A stretch of DNA of 64,000 nt from Leadbetterella lacustris (lineage in GTDB: Bacteria; Bacteroidota; Bacteroidia; Cytophagales; Spirosomataceae). Location: positions 1 through 64,000 of the forward strand of contig OZ248446.1 in assembly GCA_965234335.1 (NCBI GenBank), read 5' to 3'. Shown here one piece after another: positions 30,301 to 36,004 of the stretch; the stretch's first letter is position 1, and the number at the start of each line of letters is the position of its first letter. Both the position numbers and the translations under genes were made by a program. Below the pieces are notes generated by a model that made no database searches, was not told the DNA's origin, and was given only the letters and a program-made list of their open reading frames with translations.

Positions 30301-30581
30301 TTTTCCCTTACTCCGAAAAAGGTATGACTGATTACGGCTGGAGAAGTACTTATTGAGCCCGAAGCACCGCTGATATTTTCCCAAAGATTGGTTGTTTCGT
30401 TTCGTATTTGAAACCGATAGGCGTCGGCATTCGCCACGTTTGCGGTTATGGTCATTTGCCCATCATAACAGACAAAACTCGTGGCAAAATTCAGATTATT
30501 TACAAAGCTTGGGCTTTGCGAATACCCTGTAAAACAACAAAATGTGAATAAAATAATGATTTTTATAGTTATGTATCTCAT
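15321..30581 (-). CDS. Giant secreted Ig-like repeat protein with T9SS-type C-terminal domain
   Basis: One uninterrupted frame of 5086 codons. Residues 1-21 are a Sec signal peptide ending GYSQ. The body is a chain of Ig-like/PKD-like modules with paired Cys and recurring phrases such as YQWQ, VCEN, YRCRV and SNEVTL. Residues about 1275-3980 are eight near-identical 339-aa units. The last about 80 residues (ENPSENRELLKLYF, then AMGQSIDV, LSAGFYTLKA, AKIWIR) fit a type A T9SS sorting domain. Proteins of this type are surface adhesins of gliding Bacteroidota, but adhesion is inferred. The predicted mass is above 500 kDa. It is probably a single-gene unit, with a terminator for the upstream small gene at 30698-30717. 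Confidence 0.9.
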   Translation of the reverse strand: MRYITIKIIILFTFCCFTGYSQSPSFVNNLNFATSFVCYDGQMTITANVANADAYRFQIRNETTNLWENISGASGSISTSPAVISHTFFGVRENVTTRVIVLKNVSELISNDLTISPQRPTFNFQPLDITQCSGLNAIFRVSSSGIGSLTYQWQINTGGVFQNITNGSEYSGTTGNSMNVLNLANNENGKNFRCLVKDVNNCENYSNSAQLFVNQLSTVVSPTTSTAFCEGQNVQFSVVLNVGTVTNYDWQLRQTSEPGYTSIQKSLRFENSNTDVLKVNGILPNENSYKLNVSYINLTQNSDGTRSSGTCIKSAERTNYTIRPRPARPVQINDAFSCGTGKITSSVVSSNKIFWYADSTTNPIISDNLNFTSPTLSTTTKFFYSLKDAHGCESYKRTFQAVIRPLPLQDFEKNLSICPKEAKFTLNFQNINNAPLDVYVLKHTPSIPNFTDVLSATFTDNFDVNLPNDLSSGDYTFKVFTKNQHCFSETSVVNLHIKTATKILHAPLATSLCEATDQTFQVQYNAENPASFKWYKNDLLLPTETSDSIILENINTTDQANYKVEVTGVCGSEISENAFLQVLPKIQITKQPVQTIVCQNGSTKLQVEATGTGTLNYEWSRNGAITGTNSPELILENVPIAFDNSLIKCKISSDCEPVTFTNEVLLSVDALPVTPSVAANQGFCKSIVPSSLVATPLSNHSLHWFDDKQTELTSNEIDISSIFTKTFYVSQKNSNLCESPKSTTQVSTTEPFVINILTDKTEVCSSGLFNRTGFINTTVSPSVTSGISFELFKNTAKVDANLTGIFEFNGGGIYKITATKGYCSAISEVSITSLHPELANSPTLQVQNEICKNTNINLEASGSFNGGNYAWYNSENGPFISSLGARYTINNVSSEQTWFVAYGITTNNTYCETPRIASQITIKPDLEISAQITNTSCAGLQDGQLIYSVTNGVPPYLFSQNGVSNTSGNFSNLAVGSYVLQVSDAEGCVGEKTSLVGQIPGVIITQQPSNISRCRTNIANFTLAAANYDQIVWEKKLPNSTVFETIAGENLPNLRIENIGNAANPHRTIYRAKLSKGNCAIYTQEATLFVNSITGSGSSKTVCENSSVFFNLNEFIIVGSNKTYQWQYRVGTSGSFTDVLNENTESLNLSNVLAARAGYYRCRITFDNGGGNTCIINTSTSGSQLTIETPEVPTLSGNATICKGQKTTLQAVNCSGILNWSDGKTGLQVDVNPLITSIYTANCGKGTCSTISSNSVTITVNENPINPPVLTTSKTKFCNAETISISATNCSGNVIWSNGLAGANIQITATNSFSISAHCIFQNCQSPQSQTINITVYPVLTPGEIVSNSSRNCSGFNPLTINSISSPNAENIQWQKSENCSAAIPIWTNILGETSPTYNPPALLTNTCFRRMLSDSCQTVYSNSTFFEIVPDPVISINADKTEVCFGQKLTLNKTVTGGEGICNIQWQSNKVSAAVSSSFWRNMSVSEVLEFTNSNTGNDSTFYFRAIIDCQNSSCNVSTSNAISAIFLPELAINTNFSDSTVCSGSTINLISSGCKSQILWSTGATTAQISVSPTSNSTYTVSCKNSCDEVSKNINISVVTGISAPTISVAKTKFCNAETVSISATNCSGNVIWSNGLAGANIQITATNSFSISAHCIFQNCQSPQSQTINITVYPVLTPGEIVSNSSRNCSGFNPLTINSISSPNAENIQWQKSENCSAAIPIWTNILGETSPTYNPPALLTNTCFRRMLSDSCQTVYSNSTFFEIVPDPVISINADKTEVCFGQKLTLNKTVTGGEGICNIQWQSNKVSAAVSSSFWRNLSVSEVLEFTNSNSGNDSTFYFRARIDCQNSSCNVSTSNAVSAILLPELAINTNFSDSTVCSGSTINLVSSGCKSQILWSTGATTAQISVSPTSNSTYTVSCKNSCDEVSKNINISVVPGISAPTISVAKTKFCNAETVSISATNCSGNVIWSNGLAGMNIQITATNSFSISAHCIFQNCQSPQSQTINITVYPVLTPGEIVSNSSRNCSGFNPLTINSISNPNGGTIQWQKSENCSAASPVWTDILGETALTYNPPALLTSTCFRRMASDSCQTVYSNSTFFEIVPDPVISINADKTEVCFGQKLTLNKTVTGGEGICNIQWQINKVSAAVSSSFWRNLSVSEVLEFTKSNTGNDSTFYFRAIIDCQNSSCNVSTSNAVSAIFLPELAINTNFSDSTVCSGSTINLVSSGCKSQILWSTGATTAQISVSPTSNSTYTVSCKNSCDEVSKNINISVVPGISAPTISVAKTKFCNAETVSISATNCSGNVIWSNGLAGANIQITATNSFSISAHCIFQNCQSPQSQTINITVYPVLTPGEIVSNSSRNCSGFNPLTINSISNPNGGTIQWQKSENCSAASPVWTDILGETALTYNPPALLTSTCFRRMASDSCQTVYSNSTFFEIVPDPVISITADKTEVCFGQKLTLNKTVVGGEGICGIQWQINKVSAAVSSSFWRNLSVSEVLEFTNSNTGNDSTFYFRARIDCQNSSCNVSTSNAVSAIFLPELAINTNFSDSTVCSGSIINLISSGCKSQILWSTGATTAQISVSPTSNSTYTVSCKNSCDEVSKNINISVVTGISAPTISVAKTKFCNAETVSISATNCSGNVIWSNGLAGMNIQITATNSFGISAHCIFQNCQSPQSQTINITVYPVLTPGEIVSNSSRNCSGFNPLTINSISNPNEGTIQWQKSENCSAASPVWTDILGETALTYNPPALLTSTCFRRMASDSCQTVYSNSTFFEIVPDPVISITADKTEVCFGQKLTLNKTVTGGEGICNIQWQSNKVSAAVSSSFWRNMSVSEVLEFTNSNTGNDSTFYFRARIDCQNSSCNVSTSNAISAIFLPELAINTNFSDSTVCSGSTINLISSGCKSQILWSTGATTAQISVSPTSNSTYTVSCKNSCDEVSKNINISVVTGISVPTISVAKTKFCNAETVSISATNCSGNVIWSNGLAGMNIQITATNSFSISAHCIFQNCQSPQSQTINITVYPVLTPGEIVSSSSRNCSGFNPLTINSISSPNAENIQWQKSENCSAASPIWTNILGETALTYNPPALLTSTCFRRMASDSCQTVYSNSTFFEIVPDPVISITADKTEVCFGQKLTLNKTVVGGEGICGIQWQINKISAAVSSSFWRNLSVSEVLEFTNSNTGNDSTFYFRARIDCQNSSCNVSTSNAISAIFLPELAINTNFSDSTVCSGSTINLVSSGCKSQILWSTGATTAQISVSPTSNSTYTVSCKNSCGEVSKNISISVVTGISAPTISVPKTKFCNAETVSISATNCSGNVIWSNGLAGANIQITATNSFSISAHCIFQNCQSPQSQTINITVYPVLTPGEIVSNSSRNCSGFNPLTINSISSPNAENIQWQKSENCSAASPVWTDILGETALTYNPLALLTSTCFRRMASDSCQTVYSNSTFFEIVPDPVISITADKTEVCFGEKLTLNKTVTGGEGICNIQWQINKISAAVSSSFWRNLSVSEVLEFTNSNSGNDSTFYFRARIDCQNSSCNVSTSNAVSAIFLPELAINTNFSDSTVCSGSIINLISSGCKSQILWSTGATTAQISVSPTSNSTYTVSCKNSCDEVSKNISISVVTGISAPTISVAKTKFCNAETVSISATNCSGNVIWSNGLAGANIQITATNSFSISAHCIFQNCQSPQSQTINITVYPVLTPGEIVSNSSRNCSGFNPLTINSITSPNGGTIQWQKSENCSAASPVWTDISGETALTYNPPALLTSTCFRRMASDSCQTVYSNSTFFEIVPDPVISITADKTEVCFGQKLTLNKTVVGGEGICGIQWQINKISAAVSSSFWRNLSVSEILEFTNSNLGNDSTFYFRARIDCQNSSCNVSTSNAVSAILLPELAINTNFSDSIVCSGSTINLVSSGCKSQILWSTGATTAQISVSPTSNSMYTVSCKNSCDEVSKNINISVVTGIEKPINTTPGSVLSPEILIFTASGQNIKWYSSESSTMFATNSPQVTTPGEHSFWATQTIGICESQKLKITAKLNAVLAFTSQPTNTVNCYRNTSTIGLDAEGTGTIYYKWQRKKPTENSFSDIPNGHSNLTEFNTNELKISSLGNTESPHLTKFRCIIRDNFSEIISDEVEILVNRLEGNLPNQKLCLGNNLNIDLNRTHQITGTPTLINWQYRSGTGEDWKNLNDTLNISGSKTLSLTISNLEISNQQQYRCSVLFNSTSGTCTETTDLMSLSVGSFPETPQNIGFEFCQNVSSPKLELYEPSNLDVVWYLPNSNTGLSKQPIIDTKVAGNQLYSYAFKNAAECESPKARLEINIHPEPTKPFNTTPKQVIEGQPLVFTAFGEQLKWFASRTGKTFTTTTPSHQKVGTYDYYVSQTSLKGCESERTYIEAEIIAAFGIATQPTNQANCNNNTSTFSIKTKGADKVFYRWQIKENDQFKDIPGANTSSLKIDDIGKYPNIDSTIYRCIVSNSVTEIISNEVTLRVNEIKAKLSDLAFCEGQMLNTSRFIENLKGNINQIEWQSNKNGSFNTVFTTKNINENLLLKTDNSSDYRLRVIFQNQGSSTCVRTSNNFKLTTHPKPEKIEKTDFPVCQFTNTKNFLRELPANFVLRNLDSSIVNIPSFNTLKIYDFIGNYTSEKGCSSEFQAIKINILDAPKIENLDSIYNYCQFSDSFKSLKLNNLNTFWYKNETDEESSENAFTINTAENQNISLWAAVQDTNSCLSQKHKVEFNFNPCFYVLKNDTCVTQTSKILIANDWNYFYDATGRIFGAIHPDGQNLGTARMDFRNSSSKNLKDKNLTELYPRYFNLLTSKQPNSNFKIRFYFSKDEILKLGAKTADEVSIINYNGKNLDCDPLNNDLKDNYWLETTAKWEMGNTKKIHYVEFSTTKTGEFGLWNGQTPTGTLKGEINENKIPELNISEKNNVGNYEILKSKDGKTWFSWLENITKSDFTDLQPFFSDNYYQLIYHYGNGIKSIRNTVKLTVLEEEVPCVILENPSENRELLKLYFPNIDKTSIRLNTAMGQSIDVRKITDQGDYLGIYPNTQLSAGFYTLKAQNVSGKNCSAKIWIR
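18651..26762 (-). repeat. Eight tandem 1017-bp coding repeats
   Basis: Inside the giant gene, units of exactly 1017 bp (339 codons) repeat eight times with no indel; the last copy lacks about 8 codons. Each unit starts near KTKFCNAET and holds about four Ig-like modules, with landmarks NCSGNVIW, CFRRM, TFYFR and CSGSxINL. Copies differ by scattered substitutions only. Because the unit length is a multiple of three and of the modules, gain or loss of units keeps the frame. Confidence 0.95.
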
Positions 30582-30686
30582 AGCGGGAGATTAATTTTTA
30601 AATTTAATAATTCCTTCTAAATTCAAAAAATATGAGAGATATTTTTTGAAAATTTTATTTGGAATGTTTTATTTATCTTGACCTCC

Positions 30687-30717
30687 TAAAACAAAAATGC
30701 CGACTAAGAAGTCGGCA
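30687..30717 (-). terminator. Rho-independent terminator after the 49-aa gene
   Basis: On the minus strand TGCCGACT and AGTCGGCA (30717-30710 and 30705-30698) form an 8-bp stem with a 4-nt loop, followed by TTTTTGTTTT. It ends the small minus-strand gene at 30759 and separates it from the giant gene. Confidence 0.8.
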
Positions 30718-30758
30718 CGTTTGCATTTATTCTAACCATTATGAATTAAAATCTTTAA

Positions 30759-30908
30759 TCAATATCTGTTGTATTTCTTAGACCTTATAAGCGTAAAAAG
30801 CTCGTAAAGACCAAGAATAAGTAAAAGCGGCAAAATAAAGATAATGTCTATCCTATAGAGGGTTAGACCAAAGTCTCCAGGGATGTCTAAATAACTTAAT
30901 AAATTCAT
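30759..30908 (-). CDS. Small membrane protein, 49 aa
   Basis: The frame opens at the ATG at 30908 and stops at 30759. It encodes a short polar N-terminus (MNLLSYLDIPGDFG), one strong membrane helix (IDIIFILPLLLILGLYELF), and a basic end (RSKKYNRY), so N-out/C-in or the reverse by the positive-inside rule. A good terminator follows 42 bp after the stop, which supports it as a real transcription unit. I do not recognise the family. It is upstream of the giant surface-protein gene on the same strand but separated from it by the terminator. Confidence 0.65.
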   Translation of the reverse strand: MNLLSYLDIPGDFGLTLYRIDIIFILPLLLILGLYELFTLIRSKKYNRY

Positions 30909-31792
30909 TTTTATTACTTTTTGTGTTGCAAAATAAATATCAAAAAAATGATATTTTTACCGTAAAAAGCCTACCTTTCTTAAAGGTAAACTACGGAATT
31001 CTGACGTGAGGGGGTTCAAAAAGTAACCTAAAATTTTAACAAATAATTATTTTTTTTAACAATAAGATGCCTAAATACTTCATTGAAAGGGCTTTGTGAA
31101 TTTATGAATATATTGAGTTACTTCTAGATTGTTATCAGCTTACAAAAAAAACAAGCAATTTTTATTATTAGGCATGAATTGCCCTTCTTAATTTCTGTGT
31201 CGCTTAGGAATATGTACTGAATAATTATGGTTTTAGGTTTAATTGTGGTATTGAGCTTTGTCAATCTTCTATTATTGTGGCATACAATCTCTCAAGGCAC
31301 TTCCTAAATAAGGTACACATTTTGGCAAATCTGATTTTCTAATTGCTTGTTTAAATATAAAATGAATGACATTTTTAGTCAATTTTGGTTTTTTGTGTTT
31401 TTTTTATGTAAAATAGACAAATAATCAGGATTTGGAGATGGGTTAATAATCTTAAGAGTTTTCCTTGTGTGTTTAGTGTAAGATTTATATTCTGCTGCTG
31501 AAACCGGCCACAGCCCGTCAATAGGAAATATCCTTTACATAACGTGGTTTTAATATTTTTTAGTACTGAAGAAGCCCGTTTTTGAGAAGAAAACGGGTAA
31601 AACCACCACAAAATTAACTACTTACTCACCTGCAGAAAATGCCGCTTAAATCTCCTGAGTTGCTACTTTGCAGAGTTTGATGCCGAACTCGTTTCGTCGA
31701 AGAAGCGTTTAAGCTTCCAGCATATCAAAAAATTCCCAATTTGACTTGCCGCTTAGTGTGGGTTTTCTTCTATTCTGCTAAATGTTGTGTGC
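30909..31792. other. Long gap with hairpins and transposon-like debris
   Basis: No gene can be supported in this 880-bp stretch. The part 30909-31480 is AT-rich with no coding pattern. A hairpin pairs CCCGTTTT (31574-31581) with AAAACGGG (31588-31595). The segment about 31600-31792 has a different, more even base composition. Its minus strand gives broken frames such as NWEFFDMLEA and NEFGIKLCKVATQEI, which look like decayed insertion-sequence debris that cuts the next gene at about 31793. Confidence 0.4.
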
Positions 31793-32263
31793 CGTACTTC
31801 TCATTTTCGTATGTATTACACTTTACATGCTTTCCAACTGAAAAATATCAACATCCTATATTTGGGTTTGATATTATATGTACCGAAAAGAAAGCATTGG
31901 CAGCATTTATGGATTGGAGTCCCGTTGATAACACAACTACCATAGAAAGTAGATATAAATTTGAAAAACCATATCCCCCACCTGAATGGGCTAAACTAAT
32001 ATTTTCCCCAGCTGCCTTAGCAATAATTCCAAATGATTACGAAATGCATGGTTTATCAAATAATGTGATTGAAAGTTTTGAACTATATTTGGATGTATTA
32101 AATAATTCAAAAGAATCATAAGATAGGACTGATTACATAATAGCAGCTCAAAACCGACATAGTAAAAATCAACAAAAGAATGAGAGAACTTTTAATGTAC
32201 TAAAAGCAAAATTAGGACTAGAAGATGCTTCATAGCTTTATAGAAAACATATTATTTCCTAAA
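31793..32263 (+). pseudogene. Ferredoxin-dependent bilin reductase (HY2/PcyA family), decayed
   Basis: From about 31810 the frame reads VLHFTCFPTEKYQHPIFGFDII, then FMDWSP, PPPEWAKLIFSPA and a helix before an in-frame TAA at 32119-32121. The same frame then continues YIIAAQNRHSKNQQKNERTF, VLKAKLGLEDA, another stop, and LYRKHIIS. This matches the central and C-terminal blocks of ferredoxin-dependent bilin reductases (LPIFGxD, a DxxP step, and the QxxNDKTRRVLExAFG tail). The N-terminal part is lost at the junction with unrelated DNA. Two nonsense codons make it inactive. No heme oxygenase or phytochrome gene is in the window. Confidence 0.72.
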
Positions 32264-32275
32264 ATAAAATAACCA

Positions 32276-32479
32276 ATGGGATTTAACCAATGTTATCTTA
32301 GAAATGTGGAAAATTTAAGTGAGGAGTTTAATAGAAATGGATTAGAATCATTTGTAAAACGATATCAGAAATACGATTCATTAACCGGCTCTACTCAATC
32401 ATTTGACTTTTTAGAATCAAAAATTAAACAACATGAAGAAAGTATTAATAATCCTATCAGTATTTATATTAGGATGTAG
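32276..32479 (+). CDS. Hypothetical small protein, doubtful
   Basis: A 67-aa frame with a helical, charged composition (NLSEEFNRNGLESFVKRYQKYDSL). It overlaps the next gene by 47 bp in another frame, and its last residues look like chance translation of that gene's signal peptide. It may be the remnant of a longer gene cut during the rearrangements of this zone, or not a gene at all. Confidence 0.3.
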   Translation: MGFNQCYLRNVENLSEEFNRNGLESFVKRYQKYDSLTGSTQSFDFLESKIKQHEESINNPISIYIRM

Positions 32480-33785
32480 TAAGGAAGATATACCAACCGA
32501 AATACCAACTCTCTTGGAAAACATAAATGAATTTAAAGGATATATAGTTGCCCCAAATGCTAAACAATTAGGAACTGAATATTGGGAGAATACGAATGTA
32601 TTAAGTGATTTAATTATAGCTGTTTATCAAAAAAACTACGAACAATTTGATTCGTTTAGAGCATATACTGTTTTTTCTACCGCAATTTGTAATGGTGATT
32701 TCAATAACGATGGTTATGTAGATGTATTTAATGCGGGTACTGCATATAATGGTAAAAAAGCTAATTTATCATTTTTGATTTGGAATTCAGTATCATTAGA
32801 ATTTGAAGAAAAGAATCTATTAAATACTAAAATAGATTTTATTGGTGCACCATATAAAGTTACACCTGTATATTTGAATGATGATAATTACGTTGATTTG
32901 GTTATTCACGGACACGCTGATGAGGGTAGGGAAAATACAAATGAACCCGTTTCATTATGTTTAAGTGATGGCAAAGGTGGATATGATTTGGTTAAATTGG
33001 AATTAGAACCAAAGTATTTATCGGATATGTTTACGCATGAGAGTGGTGATGTTGCGGATATCAATAATGATGGTAGACCTGATTTATTTGTTGTTGCTAA
33101 TTCGCATTCATATATTTTCTGGGGTACAGTATCTTATCCATACTTTACCAATGTTAATTTTGCACACTTTGCTTCAGATACAAAAAACTATACATCCAAT
33201 AATTCATTTGGTGAAAGTGTTAGTATATTAAATGGTTCTTTTGGTTGCAGATTATTAGATTTAAATAAAGATGGAATGAAAGACTTATTTGTTGCTGGTC
33301 AATCGGAAAATACGATTCTACTTAACAAAGGTAAAGGCCGTTTTGTTAGTAATGGTGCAATCAAAATACCATTTCCACAAAATAACATGAATGTATTTGA
33401 TTATATTGTAGATGATTTAAATAATGATGGATTAAATGATATTATTACTTTGAATGCTGAATCGTATAAAAAATGGAATATAGAAATATACTTTCAGAAA
33501 AGCGATGGTTCTTTTATTGTTGATAACAATGCAATAGAATACACAATTAATATACAAAGGCCAAATTGGAAAAATAAATTGATTTATTATGATTTCGATG
33601 GCGACGGTAAAAAGGATATAACATATTCAGATGCTGGCATTAATGCATATACTAATAAAGCTATTATCAATGATATTAAATTAAAGAGTGTGTTTATTCG
33701 TTCCAATAATAAATTTATAGAAAAAGATTTTTATCAGTATGACGTCTATGCTAATAAATTAAAAGAAAAATACTACGGCAAATAG
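32433..33785 (+). CDS. FG-GAP/VCBS repeat lipoprotein
   Basis: A 450-aa protein with a lipoprotein signal (lipobox LGC, about residues 13-15, followed by SKED, an export-friendly acidic sequence). At least six Ca-binding FG-GAP loops are present: DFNNDGYVD, YLNDDNYVD, DINNDGRPD, DLNKDGMKD, DLNNDGLND, DFDGDGKKD. These form an integrin-like beta-propeller, probably on the cell surface. The gene is unusually AT-rich even for this genome and lies among relics, so it may be acquired. Carbohydrate binding or adhesion is possible, but nothing in the sequence decides. Confidence 0.85.
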   Translation: MKKVLIILSVFILGCSKEDIPTEIPTLLENINEFKGYIVAPNAKQLGTEYWENTNVLSDLIIAVYQKNYEQFDSFRAYTVFSTAICNGDFNNDGYVDVFNAGTAYNGKKANLSFLIWNSVSLEFEEKNLLNTKIDFIGAPYKVTPVYLNDDNYVDLVIHGHADEGRENTNEPVSLCLSDGKGGYDLVKLELEPKYLSDMFTHESGDVADINNDGRPDLFVVANSHSYIFWGTVSYPYFTNVNFAHFASDTKNYTSNNSFGESVSILNGSFGCRLLDLNKDGMKDLFVAGQSENTILLNKGKGRFVSNGAIKIPFPQNNMNVFDYIVDDLNNDGLNDIITLNAESYKKWNIEIYFQKSDGSFIVDNNAIEYTINIQRPNWKNKLIYYDFDGDGKKDITYSDAGINAYTNKAIINDIKLKSVFIRSNNKFIEKDFYQYDVYANKLKEKYYGK

Positions 33786-33850
33786 ATTAGGATACTTGAT
33801 TTTTTTTAGTATCTTTCCTTAAATCTTGAAACAAATGGCATACAATAAAT

Positions 33851-34321
33851 TCAGATAGTGAACTCATTTAAATTGAAAAAGACCGAGGAGTTTTCACAAA
33901 CTGTTTTAGAAGAACCAGTGCCAGTTATAGAATTAACAAACAATGTTGCCTCTTGGGTATATATCGCACTGTAATACGTCGGACAGTTATAAAATAAAAT
34001 TGTCAGAGGGAATAAAACTTTAAATAAAACGAAGCCGACGACAGAAAGGTCTTGATACGCAATTCCTTTTTTGCCAAATCTTTGCTTTATGTAAGTTCCA
34101 AGAAATACAAATTGAGAAATTGCTAAAAACAGTCGAAGAATTTTTTCAATTCCAATATCGTCATGTTGTTCGTTATCCCAAATTACTATTAAATTCCTAA
34201 TTCTCTTATCAATCGCTCCTTTTGTCGGTTGTTCGTCCACCGATAGTTTTCCAAGAATCAACTTTTTGAGAAATATTTTCATGTGGTTAGGTTTTTCTAA
34301 AATGGCTGCTAACAAGCTCAT
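33851..34321 (-). CDS. Hypothetical membrane protein fused at its end to a copy of giant-gene sequence
   Basis: A 156-aa frame. Residues 1-118 are a basic N-terminus (with an alternative ATG at residue 14), a charged middle, and two hydrophobic segments (FLAISQFVFLG and VVGFVLFKVLFPLTILFY). The last about 37 residues (AIYTQEATLFVNSITG and on) are the translated 111-bp copy of the giant gene and are not original. The true C-terminus has therefore been replaced or cut. The family is unknown. It stands alone between the FG-GAP lipoprotein and the MATE gene. Confidence 0.5.
   Translation of the reverse strand: MSLLAAILEKPNHMKIFLKKLILGKLSVDEQPTKGAIDKRIRNLIVIWDNEQHDDIGIEKILRLFLAISQFVFLGTYIKQRFGKKGIAYQDLSVVGFVLFKVLFPLTILFYNCPTYYSAIYTQEATLFVNSITGTGSSKTVCENSSVFFNLNEFTI
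33859..33969 (+). repeat. 111-bp displaced copy of part of the giant gene (27236-27346)
   Basis: This stretch matches 27236-27346 of the giant gene in the same orientation without gaps, with two substitutions that I could count. It starts TGAACTCATTTAAATTG and ends TATATATCGCAC. Outside these limits the sequences are unrelated. No flanking inverted repeats are visible. The copy provides the last 37 codons of the gene at 33851-34321. Confidence 0.9.
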
Positions 34322-34614
34322 TTACAAAACTCATTCTACCATTTTCGTAAATATCTCTATTGAATGCTTGTAGTTGTTTTTATTAATTTGCTATTAATGA
34401 GTGCTTTGTAAAAATTAGGGAGTTTCGGTAATATTTTCATGATAATATCTGTGGGTTGATTTTTATATTTTGAAATTTCAAATATATTGTTCGAAGTTCT
34501 ACTTTCCAAGCATTTATTTGAGTTTTAATTCATCCAACGGACTTACGATTAACTAAGTGCCTTTAGTGCTGAGCAGATAATGAAATTTGGTGATTTTTCA
34601 TTTATCAGCTCCCC

Positions 34615-35997
34615 TCAAAAATCAATAGTATTCTTTTTCCATCTACCTGTTCTGAAATAAAGCATCGCTAAAATGGCCAAAATGGATTCGCTAATCACCA
34701 CCGCCCAGAATACTCCTGTTTGTTTCCAGTCTAGTTTTACGGCCAAAATGTAGGCTATCGGTATCTGTAAAACCCAAAAACCGATGATGTTTAGCACTGT
34801 TGGGGTTTTGGTGTCGCCCGAGCCATTGATGGCCTGCGACATCACCATGCCAAATCCAAAGAATATGTAACCCGTACAAAGGATTTGTAGGCATTCAACT
34901 CCAGTTTCCAATACAACAGGGCTCTCGTCGAAAAGCATCACCAGTGGTCTGGCAAAGATGAAGAACAAAAGGGCGACAATTCCCAAAAACGCCATGTTGA
35001 AAAATCCAGCCCGCCAAGCCGATTGGGCGGCACGTTCGGGCTGTTTGGCTCCCAGGTTTTGACCCACCAAGGTTGCTGCGGCGTTGGCCAGTCCCCACGA
35101 TGGCAAAATGGTAAACACGATGATTCTGATGGCTATGGTGTAGCCTGCCACCACTTCAGATCCAAAGTCTGACAGTATCCTTATCAAAAACACCCAACTG
35201 GCCGACTGTATAATAAACTGCCCCGCACTGCCAGCCGATATTTTTAGGATTTCGAATATGAGTTTCCAATCAGCAAACCATTTCTTAAAATCGAGCTTGA
35301 GATTGATGCTATTGGCAAAAAACGCAGAGAGCTGAATGACCACACCCACACTTCTACCCGTGATGGTAGCTATGGCAGCTCCTTCAACCCCCATGCCCAT
35401 GATGGGTATGAGAATAAAATCCAAAACTATGTTGATAATGTTGGCTATTATCATGGCTTTCATGGCCAAAGAGGCATTGCCCGCTCCCCGCAAAGCACCG
35501 CCCAACGAAAACAGCAACATGATGATAGGAGCACTCAAAAACTGAATCTGCGTGTAGCCGATGCCTTCTTTGATGAGTTCGTCAGAGCCACCCATGAGTC
35601 GCAATATTTCGCCAGAGTAAAAGAAACCAACTGCGGCCAACACTATGCCTATTCCACCCGATATATTGATAATTTGCATCAGTGATTTCGAGGCGTCTTG
35701 TGGGTTTTTCTCGCCTATTTTGCGGGCAATGATGGCCGTAGCGGCTGTACTTATGCCCCAAGCGAGTGAATATATGATAGTCAGCACCGACTCGGTGAGT
35801 CCGACAGTGGCCATGCCGTTGGTGCCTATATATTTTGCTACAAAAAAGGCATCGACCAATGCAAATAGTGACTCGAAAGACATCTCCACCACCATCGGAA
35901 CGGACAATAGCAACAAGGCTTTGTTGATGGATATGCTGGTGTAGTCCATGTTCTCGTCGCCTTTGAGGGCTCGGAGGATGAGTTTGAGGTATTTCAT
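34615..35997 (-). CDS. MATE family efflux transporter
   Basis: A 460-aa inner-membrane protein with 12 predicted helices. The MATE pattern is seen in LLLSVPMVVEMSFESLFALVDAFFVAKYIG, GGALRGAGNASLAMKA, and the second-half GANAAATLVGQNLGAKQPERA and QAINGSGDTKTPT. MATE proteins export cationic drugs or organic compounds using Na+ or H+. The family branch (NorM or DinF) cannot be fixed by eye. The gene is isolated. Its base composition is richer in GC than the surrounding relic zone, consistent with core genome. Confidence 0.94.
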   Translation of the reverse strand: MKYLKLILRALKGDENMDYTSISINKALLLLSVPMVVEMSFESLFALVDAFFVAKYIGTNGMATVGLTESVLTIIYSLAWGISTAATAIIARKIGEKNPQDASKSLMQIINISGGIGIVLAAVGFFYSGEILRLMGGSDELIKEGIGYTQIQFLSAPIIMLLFSLGGALRGAGNASLAMKAMIIANIINIVLDFILIPIMGMGVEGAAIATITGRSVGVVIQLSAFFANSINLKLDFKKWFADWKLIFEILKISAGSAGQFIIQSASWVFLIRILSDFGSEVVAGYTIAIRIIVFTILPSWGLANAAATLVGQNLGAKQPERAAQSAWRAGFFNMAFLGIVALLFFIFARPLVMLFDESPVVLETGVECLQILCTGYIFFGFGMVMSQAINGSGDTKTPTVLNIIGFWVLQIPIAYILAVKLDWKQTGVFWAVVISESILAILAMLYFRTGRWKKNTIDF

Positions 35998-36004
35998 ATT
36001 TTAT

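Noticed and set aside
31375..31611. A 78-codon minus-strand frame.
   Set aside because: The composition is AT-driven, with no start context or family resemblance, and it lies in debris.
31600..31792. Possible integron attC-like or cassette-boundary sequence before the bilin reductase relic.
   Set aside because: I could not find the paired RYYYAAC/GTTRRRY ends with a proper stem, and no second copy is in the window.
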